A stretch of DNA of 64,000 nucleotides. It comes from Unio delphinus (taxonomy: Eukaryota > Mollusca > Bivalvia > Unionida > Unionidae). Positions 52,150-60,196 of the stretch are shown piece by piece; within the stretch, counting starts at the first letter, position 1; each line of letters begins with the position of its first letter. The position numbers and the translations under genes are program-made. The notes under the pieces were generated by a model. That model saw nothing but the letters and a program-made list of their open reading frames with translations, did no database searches and was not told the origin of the DNA. The stretch spans positions 6,352,001 to 6,416,000 of the forward strand of contig JAQISU010000036.1 in the NCBI GenBank assembly GCA_029339505.1. Reading direction: 5' to 3'.

Positions 52150-53095
52150 ATGGAATCAATTTATTATTCCCCAAGAGGATACTGGAGGGGTAAATCAGCA
52201 GTCCATAAACTCGCTAGCGCTGCAAAAGAGAAAAAAAACCACTGCGGCTAATTGGTTATCCAAACAGGCACTATGGCAAATTTATCTACCACCGCCTAAA
52301 CAAATTCAATCCTCGCATTTTGATGTGACCGCTCCTAATGAAGTTCATCAGGCTGATATATTATTTCTGCCACATGATCGTGGTTACAAATACGCTTTAA
52401 CCGTAGTTGATATTGCAAGTCGATACAAAGAAGCAGAACCGTTAAAAACAAAATCAGCCACTGAAGTCGATTCTGCATTTGAAAGGATTTATCGACGAGG
52501 TCCTCTGCACTGGCCAAATCTATTGCAGGTTGATCCTGGCAAGGAATTTCAGGGTGCAGTGTTATCTACAATGAAACATCATAATGTCACCATACGACGA
52601 GGGCATACTGCGCTACATCGCGATCAGGCCATTGTAGAACGATTTAATCGGACGATTGCTGAGCGGTTATTTGGATATCAATACGCAAAAGAATTCATTC
52701 AAGAAAAGCGATCCCGTGAATGGGTTAAAAGATTACCATCTGTGATTACTGCACTGAATAACGAGATTACTAGAACAATCAACATGAAACCTATCAACGC
52801 GATTAAAAAGAAGTCAATACCCGTACAACCACAAAAAGATTTCAAAGAACCAATTCTTGGTAGTAATGTCATTGTGATGTACTTATACGAACCAGGAGAG
52901 CTTGAAGGGGGTAGAAAAAGGGCTACTGATCTTATTTGGAGCGTCACTACGCATAAGATATCTAGTATAACACGATCAACTGGTAGACCTCCAGTCTATA
53001 AACTGGATTCAACTGCCCCTCAGCGGGGTTTTACTCGACAACAACTACAAGTGATTCCCGAGGATACTCAATTGCCACCGCATGGTCTTAACTAG
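52150..53095 (+). pseudogene. Retroviral-type (rve) integrase with an A-run frame change near the start
   Basis: The frame from 52150 begins MESIYYSPRGYWRG and runs out at a TAA (52249-52251). The main frame, open from at least 52229, carries WLSKQALWQIYLPPP and the DDE core: D in NEVHQADILFLP, D in LLQVDPGKEF, E in HRDQAIVERFNRT. A chromodomain-like SH3 tail follows (VIVMYLYEPGELEGGRKR ... WSVTTHKI). This is the Polinton/adintovirus integrase family that joins the element to host DNA. The change of frame falls in an eight-base A-run at 52231-52238. The gene ends 8 bp into the convergent helicase gene. Confidence 0.85.
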
Positions 53096-54851
53096 CACCG
53101 TTGCGTCTATTGCACTCAAGACAAGTCAACATCACATTGTTTCTGACATGACCGAGATTGTTATTTTTTCTGTCTACGGTGAATTGGCGAGGATCCTTAT
53201 CCGAATACTGCCAATGCATTATACAATTGCAACTCGCGCAGTGATTATTCTGTTGTTGTTTCAGCGTAATTATTAATTTAGCATCAATATCAAATTCTCG
53301 TTTTTTTTTGTCCTGTTGTTTGTAACCGGAGAGTTTTTTATTAATGATGCTAACATCAATATCACTTATTGTTGTGTCATTATCATCACCAATGATTTCA
53401 TCATCGAGGACAACTCTTCGAAGTTGATTTATGTTTTGTACTCTGGATACTGTGAGATAGACTAAATTCGACCATTCGATGTGATTATCCACCATCCAAA
53501 CAATTGTATTCGATATAGTCAATCCCTGTGAAGAGTGTATTGTTGCTGCGTATCCTAGCGTCCACGGGGATTTATTAGCACGCAATGCATCTTCAACGAC
53601 ATTGATATCAACCAGCACAATATCATTTAATATGAGAATTTGTTTTTCACTCTGTCCTGGAATATCAACTTCAATATTCTGTTTTCGTGTATCCGATGGC
53701 CTATAACAAAGGGGTACTGGAAGCGTTGCAAATTTTTCTTTATGCAATTCAAATAACTTCATCTGAAGTGTATCCCTGACTATTTTTCTACTTGCAATGA
53801 TCAAATCGTTTGGTCTCCATGTTTCCCAGAAATCATTCATTGGAGTTTCTGAAATCACTTCACGCGCTATTTCGCATTGGATTCTATCCGGTTGTAATCT
53901 AATTAGTTTCTTAAATTCTCGTAATCGTTCATCAAGTGATCTATAATCAGTGGTGATTTCTTCATAGTAGTCTACAAAACCCTTTAGCCATTCATGTGGA
54001 GATGCACCGACAAATGGTGGTGGTTGGCCGTGATCACCGCACATGACGACTTTTGTGTTTTTGTTTAACAACCACTCAAGAAATGTTTTTAATACATCTA
54101 ATGACACTGTGCATATTTCATCCCAAATTAAGATTTCAGGAATGAATTTATCACCCATACGCTCAGGAGTCCATTTGTCACCCTTCCATCGAAAGAAACT
54201 ATGGTAAGTGCAAGCATTTACCCCTCGTTGTATCATCTCTCTGGCGAGTCTGTGAGTCGGTGTTAGCACAATCATGTTAGAAACGCTAGCGTTTCCACGA
54301 CGAAATAATTCAATTGCACGAGTTGTCTTTCCTGACCCACCACAACCGTTTAAATAAACTGTCTTATATCTACATACTGGATCAGATACCGGTGGTGCAT
54401 TAGAAAGTTCTGATTGAATTTCAATACGGTTACAACAAAGATATTTATCATCCATGGCAACGTCTGCGGATTCACAATACTCATGTAGCATCTCCTTTTT
54501 AAATCGCCAACGCCCCCAATTTTCTTCGGGATCTGTGAATGCCGCTACAGCTGATTTGTACTTATTGTGTATATACATCGAATCAGTGGCCACTCTAACC
54601 GCGGTATTAGGAAATCTATTTATCATCGGAAACAGATTAATAGAAGCATAGGCTAGCATTGAACTTCTCAAATGTGTGTACTGGGAATTATATCCATCAC
54701 AGTAGGTAACAACCGTACCTAATTTCTCACCATTGGATAGAAAAGCATCCTTACGGGATACAAGTTTTCCCTGTTTCATTAAATCCGCTACAATAAAATC
54801 GTATTCAGCGACATCTATGATCAACCGCGAAGAGTATTTTGCGTTGTCGTA
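53088..54851 (-). pseudogene. DNA polymerase B C-terminal part, SF1 helicase and HNH domain in one frame
   Basis: 578 residues from the TTG at 54824, open back to the stop at 54852-54854. Residues 40-90 hold polymerase motif C in the form RVATDSMYIH (first aspartate of DTDS replaced by alanine). Residues 157-167 are a Walker A loop (YLNGCGGSGKT), 231-237 a Walker B (LIWDEIC), 263-267 GDHGQ, 424-434 YAATIHSSQGL and 456-461 YLTVSR: the motif set of a Pif1/RecD-like SF1 helicase. Residues 529-573 (CASC, FTVDRKNNNLGH, NNVMLTCLECNRR) form an HNH nuclease-like end. The same frame continues upstream into the polymerase palm, interrupted only by one TGA. Replication enzyme fused to a helicase, or a polyprotein (inference). 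Confidence 0.85.
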
Positions 54852-55754
54852 TCATCCACCCTGGGTAAATTTACCGATTATTCTTCGTCCGAAATCTTTT
54901 GCTTGTTCTTTTTTAATTTCAAATAACTTCTTAGACCAATTTATGATTTCTTCTTCACTGAAATCTGGAAACTGTTTTCGTAGTTCGTTGATTATTCTAT
55001 CTAGATTGGGTTGTGGTAGCCAAACTTCTTTCTGAGCTCGATAGCATATAATAGCCTCGGAAACAATCAACGATATTAGCATACCACAATCAATCATATA
55101 TCTCAATAGCACTATTGGCATCCAGTGTTTTTCAGATAGGTGTCTACCGAGCCAAACATAACTACACGGATGTAATCCTGACGCTAATTCAAATGATATC
55201 ACACGAGCGAATCCGGTTAAATCAAAATCAGGCAATGGTCCATTAATCGCAACACGAGTCATTTCATGCGTGGGGTGTCCAAATCGTTTGAAGTACTCAG
55301 CGCATTCCCCATATCCGAGAAAACTTCCGGGATAACACGCGGATATATCAATTGAAATCATACCATCACGTGAGTATTTCGTATTCCACAGTCCTCCATG
55401 ACCAAATTCGACGCAACTCAATTTAACATCCTCGAGAAAATCACTTTGTGTTGGACGCCATGAGTTTTTTTCTCTTGGGAAGTGAGCTACCACTGATGGA
55501 ATAGTAAAACTATCCGTGAGTAGTTTTTCATGGGAATTCTCCGGTGAAAAATCACTAGCAATTTTTCTCATTCTGTTATCTAATTCTTCAATGCGATATA
55601 ATTCACCATTTGGTTTTACAAATTGATCGAATTCTTCATCACTTCTAAGTAACCACACTGACACAGGATCATCCTTACACAACGCATGAATAGCATCAAA
55701 TAATCTCTCTTCATAGAAAACATCCCCGACGAACTCCTTGGGGATATATCTCAC
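54852..55754 (-). pseudogene. Family-B DNA polymerase, palm with motifs A and B
   Basis: 300 residues. Motif A is ISIDISACYPGSFLG (about 133-147) and motif B is AKDFGRRIIGKFTQGG (about 285-300). A single TGA at 54852-54854 follows, and the same frame then reads on into motif C. Sequence before motif A (KPNGELYRIEEL, PREKNSWRPTQSDFLEDV) has no recognisable 3'-5' exonuclease motifs. Polymerases of Polintons and adintoviruses are family B and protein-primed; whether this one is protein-primed cannot be seen. Confidence 0.82.
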
Positions 55755-55763
55755 GGTTCGTTC

Positions 55764-56210
55764 TCATGGAAATATTGTTACCGCAGGTGTCCACGCGTGT
55801 TTGTTATGATCAATAATCTGTATTGGAGCTCCTCGCGATTGATATTTCGGTTCGTATAATACTTCTCCGGTTATTGTTGTTACTGATATTGGGAATTTTA
55901 ATGATGCTTCTAATTTAGCTATATCAGAAATCTTTGCACCATGCTGTTTCACTGTCAGTTCCCACTCGGTTATTTTCCTACGTCGCAGATCAGTTAGTTT
56001 ATTTCCTCGGGATGCATTTGTGAAGTGTTCTATTATTCGTTCTGCTACACAATTCAGTGAACTAGAATATTTCATAGGAGCTAGTTTTGCGATATCGGGT
56101 TTATCATTTAACGGATATATCCCATAAACCATTGCTGTTACGGGATAAGATCTTTCGTAGTATGGCTTATCGATTCCGGTTAGAATTCCTGGTTTGGAAT
56201 CTCTACTCAC
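55764..56210 (-). pseudogene. N-terminal region of the polymerase gene
   Basis: 148 residues in the same frame as the palm part, separated from it by a TGA at 55764-55766. It contains GILTGIDKPYYERSYPVTAM and IQIIDHNKHAWTPAVTIFP. The relic at 19.07 kb has CGA at the corresponding codon, so the stop is a secondary C-to-T change in a CpG. No known domain recognised; a DHNKHAW-type segment occurs before the palm in some viral family-B polymerases (weak). Confidence 0.7.
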
Positions 56211-56452
56211 AATGACAGCTTTTTTATTCTTGAGGATTGGTTCAAATTTATCCCTAATAATCCATTTACCATCGACTTCGATAATTTGATTCGGAAAAAA
56301 TGCCGTTTTTCCCCAACACGTGAAATTATCACTGCTGCTTTTTCATCAGTCATGGTAGCATCAACAACACCATCAATTCGAAATGTTGACCAACAATAAG
56401 ATGCTCCATCACGCTTGAATTCATTAAAACAGTCTCTGATTTTACTAATCAT
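56207..56452 (-). pseudogene. First segment of the polymerase gene, frame-shifted
   Basis: Starts MISKIRDCFNEFKRDGASY, like the relic at 18379. Up to about residue 48 (ISRVGEK) the frame matches. After a GGGGAAAAA run (about 56313-56321) the meaningful reading moves to the next frame (FFPNQIIEVDGKWIIRDKFE), which connects to the frame at 56210. A single indel explains this. The start of the whole polymerase gene is probably here, giving a product of roughly 1,100 codons. Confidence 0.65.
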
Positions 56453-56506
56453 GGCTTTATCAAGAATTGTATTCTTTGGTGTATTAGAAACTATATCGAG
56501 ATTGAA

Positions 56507-56899
56507 TTAAGCATCTTTCCAGGGTAATCTCTTGGACGTTTTTTTTGGTTTATCGAGATTAAATCTAGGACTAATTTTTAATAATCTCTTAAACTCTTTC
56601 ATGTTTCCGTCTCTTGGACGTTTGTTACGTTTTTTGGGTTTATCGAGATTAAATCTAGGACTAATTTTTAATAATCTCTTAAACTCTTTCATGTTTCCGT
56701 CTCTTGGACGTTTGTTACGTTTTTTGGGTTTATCGAGATTAAATCTAGGATTGATTTTTAATAATCTCTTAAACTCTTTCATGTTTCCGTCTATTGGACG
56801 TTTTTTGGGTCTATCGAGATTAAATCTAGGATTGATTTTTAATAATCTCTTAAACTCCTTATCAGCATTTTTCGAAGGCGTTCTCCCTAATTCCCTCAT
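56507..56899 (-). CDS. Basic four-repeat protein
   Basis: Frame open from 56950; the better start is the ATG at 56899 (MRELGRTPSKNADKEF). Four repeats of about 26-30 residues, each with EFKRLLKINPRFNLDKPKKR and a RPRDGNMK linker; the DNA unit is 90 bp, with one 78-bp unit. Very rich in lysine and arginine with almost no acidic surface, so a DNA-binding or core role is possible (inference). No family recognised. It lies just upstream of the polymerase gene on the same strand and is divergent from the zinc-finger gene. Confidence 0.6.
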   Translation of the reverse strand: MRELGRTPSKNADKEFKRLLKINPRFNLDRPKKRPIDGNMKEFKRLLKINPRFNLDKPKKRNKRPRDGNMKEFKRLLKISPRFNLDKPKKRNKRPRDGNMKEFKRLLKISPRFNLDKPKKTSKRLPWKDA

Positions 56900-56941
56900 G
56901 CTATAATTAAAACAAGCATTTAAATGAAAGATTTTTATATA

Positions 56942-57346
56942 ATGAATCACTGCAAGTGGCTTATGATTGGATCAATAACCCCGTGTAACAAATCATGCAG
57001 AAATGAGTTCTGTGGGTATCATATGCAAAGCTTTCGTCGTGGAAACCTTGGTCCGTTACCTTGTATTCTATGTGGAGTTGGGGTCAGGGGAAAATCTCAG
57101 TTGTGTCTAAATTGCGGTGGTAAGCGATACAGGGAGTTGAAGCGTTATTATGATAAAAGAATAAAAAATGGACAATCAATCAGAAATTTTGACCCTGACG
57201 CTGACAAAGTCAGTATTCTTGACGCTGACAAAGTCAGTATTCTTGACGCTGACAAAGTCAGTATCAAGGATAAAATCATAAGAACTCCTCAAGACTACAT
57301 CGAAAGATTTATCATTAAACCAAACAATGAATTAGACAAACAATAG
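56942..57346 (+). CDS. Small zinc-finger protein with an aspartate-lysine repeat
   Basis: The frame opens at 56924; the ATG at 56942 (MNHCKWLMIG) is preferred because the relic at 18.2 kb lines up from there. Cysteines and histidines: CNKSC, CGYH, CILCGVGV, CLNCGG. This looks like two zinc-binding units, the first possibly a CCCH type. Then three copies of DADKVSIL (24-bp DNA repeat, about 57199-57262) and a C-terminal RTPQDYIERFIIKPN. The relic keeps the zinc part but not the repeats, so the repeats are newer or were lost. Function unknown; a regulator or nuclease partner is possible. Confidence 0.75.
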   Translation: MNHCKWLMIGSITPCNKSCRNEFCGYHMQSFRRGNLGPLPCILCGVGVRGKSQLCLNCGGKRYRELKRYYDKRIKNGQSIRNFDPDADKVSILDADKVSILDADKVSIKDKIIRTPQDYIERFIIKPNNELDKQ

Positions 57347-57360
57347 TACTATGTATACAA

Positions 57361-57867
57361 ATGAACCAAGAATTCAGACACCATCCCTTGATTACAAATT
57401 ATGAAGCATCCAGTGATGGTGTTGTAAGAAACTGTAGGCTGAAGAAATCAGATGGTGCTGACAATGGTATGGGGTATTTGGTGTTTACTGTTGGTGGGGG
57501 AAAAGAAAAGAAAACTTATCTCAATCATCGTTTCGCATTTGAGTGTTTTTATGGATTGATCGAGGATGATTTTGTTATTGATCATATCGATTCTAATCCG
57601 AAAAACAATTCTTTATCAAATCTGCAAGCTATCACACAGAGTGAGAATTCCAAACGGGGGGGGGAGACTGGAAAATGCTCAAAAAAAGCGAGACCAGTAA
57701 AATCTTTGAATACGATAACTAACGAAGAAAAAATATTTCAATCAATGAATGAAGCCGGCAAGTATTTCGATATTTGTCCATCCTCAGTACGAAAAGTTGC
57801 AGAGGGAATAACCAAAACGGCTATTTCAAAAAGGACGGGACAAAAAGTTCAATTTAGTTACGTCTAA
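57361..57867 (+). CDS. HNH endonuclease with NUMOD-like DNA-binding tail
   Basis: Intact, 168 residues. NUMOD4-like start (FRHHPLITNYEASSDGVVRN), then the HNH core HRFAFECFYG, VIDHIDSNPKNNSLSNLQAI, then a C-terminal NUMOD1-like helix-turn-helix (KIFQSMNEAGKYFDICPSSV). This is the layout of free-standing homing endonucleases of large viruses and phages. It lies 15 bp after the zinc-finger gene, and its stop overlaps the next ATG. A relic copy at 17.4-17.9 kb sits beside the same zinc-finger relic. So it is a stable part of this family, not a one-off insertion. Confidence 0.85.
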   Translation: MNQEFRHHPLITNYEASSDGVVRNCRLKKSDGADNGMGYLVFTVGGGKEKKTYLNHRFAFECFYGLIEDDFVIDHIDSNPKNNSLSNLQAITQSENSKRGGETGKCSKKARPVKSLNTITNEEKIFQSMNEAGKYFDICPSSVRKVAEGITKTAISKRTGQKVQFSYV

Positions 57868-58268
57868 TGCGTCATATTTTTCATTTAGAAATATATCATT
57901 ATTATAGAATAATGAATTCTGAAAACATGAATAGCATCATATCCGAGATTTCAAAATTGAAAAGTTGGGATATTGAACTATCAGATGGGTTAAATCCTGA
58001 TCAAATCATGTCTGATTTTCAGGATATAGAATACGGAGTTAGCACTAACAAGTATATGCTACCAAAGAAGTATGCGCTCATCAAAAGAATTCAGAATTCT
58101 ATTCGGGACTCTCTCGCATTCTCCAGTGACGTAAGTGTGTTCGCTCCATTGTATACCATCGTAGAACGAATACGAAAAGAATTGGGATACGAATACGAAT
58201 TGAAAAAGGAGGTTAATTCTAAAGTCAGAAACCTACGGGCGTTAATTCAAGAAAATGAACAATTTTAA
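57867..58268 (+). CDS. Unknown protein following the HNH gene
   Basis: 133 residues from an ATG overlapping the HNH stop (TAATG), or 118 from 57912 (MNSENMNSIISEI). Mostly helical by eye, with charged ends. No motif recognised. The overlap suggests coupled expression with the HNH gene. Confidence 0.55.
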   Translation: MRHIFHLEIYHYYRIMNSENMNSIISEISKLKSWDIELSDGLNPDQIMSDFQDIEYGVSTNKYMLPKKYALIKRIQNSIRDSLAFSSDVSVFAPLYTIVERIRKELGYEYELKKEVNSKVRNLRALIQENEQF

Positions 58269-58401
58269 TTGACCATTTATCATTATTTGATTGTGACTGT
58301 CCCTCATAGAGATTTTAATTTTTTTTTAGCATTTTTTGATTAAAACTGTTGAAAACAGTGAATAAAAAATTGATGGCTGGTTCGGATTGATCAAAAATAG
58401 A

Positions 58402-58456
58402 ATGAGGGAAGTCACATTATTAATTATTTTATATACAATTATGTGACTTCCCTCAT
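58402..58456. terminator. Perfect 16-bp stem-loop between gene blocks
   Basis: ATGAGGGAAGTCACAT (58402-58417) and its exact reverse complement (58441-58456) enclose a 23-nt AT-rich loop. It sits in the only long gap (58269-58609) of the right half, between the early-type block and the virion block. It could be a transcript end, an origin hairpin or a miRNA-like precursor; sequence alone does not decide. Confidence 0.6.
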
Positions 58457-58579
58457 CATTGATAGAAGCTCTTATAGGATGAAATAACGCTTCTATGATC
58501 GTGTTAAAAATTAACTGACATGTCTGACATGTAACAAAAAGTGTTTTCGTCTGTTAGGTCGGATTGAAAAATTGTTTTG

Positions 58580-58609
58580 CAATTGAAAAATTGTTTCTGA
58601 TTTTAAATA
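58580..58609 (+). promoter_or_regulatory. Shared leader/promoter module, copy 1
   Basis: CAATTGAAAAATTGTTTCTG followed by ATTTTAAATA and the ATG. The same 33-nt stretch, ATG included, precedes the gene at 59719 with a single mismatch. CAATTGAAAA also lies 34 nt before the ATG at 63813. Best read as a late promoter or initiator. Confidence 0.6.
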
Positions 58610-59008
58610 ATGGTCAATGAAGCATTAACAACCCGATTGGCTCGTGAACGACTGGATGCAATCAGGAGATTTGTACCAATTCGTGACTCTGTACGGAATA
58701 AACTGCAACAACGACAACAAGCGCAGACTGACTTTTCTGTGTCAAGTGAACAACTGTTTACTCTGATAACAAGTGCGACCAAAGATGTGAAAAAGTTAAC
58801 TGAAGCAGCGATATACGGAGATATTCCTGAGCGAGAACGAGTAAAGAAGGCGCCGCTGCTTGATACGCTTGTAAAGATAGCAGCAGAGACCGGACAAACA
58901 CGCGCAGGGATACAACAGTTATCCAGTGATATAAAAACTCAGCGCGAGTATGAACGATTAGCTGATATTGATGATTCTGCGCCTGAAACTCAAAGTTTCC
59001 ACACCTGA
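58610..59008 (+). pseudogene. Unknown virion-block protein, first part
   Basis: 132 residues (MVNEALTTRLARERLDAIRR ...), helical and coiled-coil-like, with many Q, R and E (LQQRQQAQTDF). The frame stops at 59006-59008 just where the next frame picks up in the same kind of sequence (TPEPQPVDVV). Probably the N-terminal part of one gene with the next entry. Similar-sized proteins precede the capsid gene in related elements, but no family is recognised. Confidence 0.6.
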
Positions 59009-59678
59009 ACCACAACCTGTTGATGTCGTCACCCCAAGAGGTGTTCCCTTTATAGACAAACTTACCGAAGAAGCTATAACAGAAATCAAAAAACCTCAAT
59101 TGGAGAAACACCAGGATTATACGACTTTTGGTGATTTCGCCGCCAAAAGCTTTGATTCTAGAAAGGATTTTTTAAAAGACGAGTATAAAAACAGTAGAAT
59201 AAGCCGAGATGAATGGGTTAATTGGTTGTATAAAATAAACAAGGTGATTACTAGTAATTTGAAAAAGAATACAGTTGAGTATAGATCTTTTAAAATAGGA
59301 GTTGATAGTTATGGTATACAAAAACAACAAGAAAGAGAAAAACAAAGTCGAGGCCGACAAAGGCAATTACTTGATGATAGTGAGGGCACAACTGGTACAA
59401 CTGAGGAAACAAGCGGAAAAGGATATTCGATTAAAAATCCAAAGGATTTCAACGCTGGAGTCTTTGACTCTACCACGACATGTCCTGGTAGTGTTATCAA
59501 TGATATATCACGATTAGAAGTTCTTGTAGGAGGTTTCCGAGCTGGAAATAACTCACCGGAAATAATTAATGAAGCAGCTGATATCTGTAGACGATTATTT
59601 CAGGGTGGTATCATGGATATCAGCACATATCGAGATTTCATTGACGAGTTAGTGGAAAGTGGGTATCATAGTGACTGA
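58968..59678 (+). pseudogene. Unknown virion-block protein, second part
   Basis: 236-residue frame; similarity in style to a virion protein begins at about VSTPEPQPVDVV. It contains charged, low-complexity stretches (KQQEREKQSRGRQRQ, TTGTTEETSGKGYS) and ends ISTYRDFIDELVESGYHSD. The GKGYS motif and downstream acid-rich end are reminiscent of proteins cleaved by adenain-like proteases (weak inference). Confidence 0.6.
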
Positions 59679-59688
59679 ATTGAAAAGT

Positions 59689-59718
59689 CAATTGAAAAAT
59701 TGTTTCTGATTTCAAATA
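59689..59718 (+). promoter_or_regulatory. Shared leader/promoter module, copy 2
   Basis: Same sequence as copy 1 except one C for T, and with the same spacing to the ATG. Confidence 0.6.
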
Positions 59719-60155
59719 ATGATCATACACTACAATCATGATAAACCAACCCCCGTCTACGTAGTTATTCCACGGTTTCCGGTTTATAGAGCATACTACG
59801 GAGATGGTTTAGGCAATACCATTGCAGGGTTATTTGCGAGAATGGCTCCAAAAGTGATGCCGTTAGCTAAACAACTAGGAATGAAAGCCATTGATGTTAT
59901 TCGTGATAAGGGTATTAGTGCTGTTGGAGATTTTGCTGGAAAAGCGTTTTCAACTGCGAAGAAAAAATAACATCATTAGTGAGACGAAAAAAGAAACCGG
60001 TACCATTGCCATCTACAGCGGAAATGCCTGCAAGTGTTAGTAGAATTATAAATAACGCAGTAGACGAAAAATTAGCGTCGATGGCTTTAACCCCCGACCA
60101 AAGCAATATTGCAAATATGATAGCAGGAAGTGGCTTTAAAAAACTACGACGATGA
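59719..60155 (+). pseudogene. Small pVI/pX-like minor virion protein, frame broken in an A-run
   Basis: The first frame (83 residues) has YYGDGLGNTIAGLFARMAPK and IDVIRDKGISAVGDFAGKAF, a glycine/alanine-rich amphipathic pattern like adenovirus core or pVI-type peptides. It ends KKK-stop at 59967-59969. An open, stop-free frame of 61 codons from 59970 to 60155 continues with RRKKKPVPLPSTAEMP and ends SGFKKLRR. This second part is too short and lacks an early ATG, but its basic, coding-like composition suggests that it is the real C-terminus, split by an indel in the A-run at 59962-59967. Confidence 0.65.
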
Positions 60156-60196
60156 AAATGGAAAATCGCGATTTAGACTCTGATAAATAGAATAAA

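Noticed and set aside
54852..54854. TGA as a recoded or selenocysteine codon in the polymerase
   Set aside because: No recoding structure seen, and the other TGA has a CGA counterpart in the relic, so decay is simpler.
56532..56906. 124-residue plus-strand ORF with Leu/Asn-rich repeats
   Set aside because: Antisense of the basic repeat gene; the minus strand has the better start and lysine/arginine composition.
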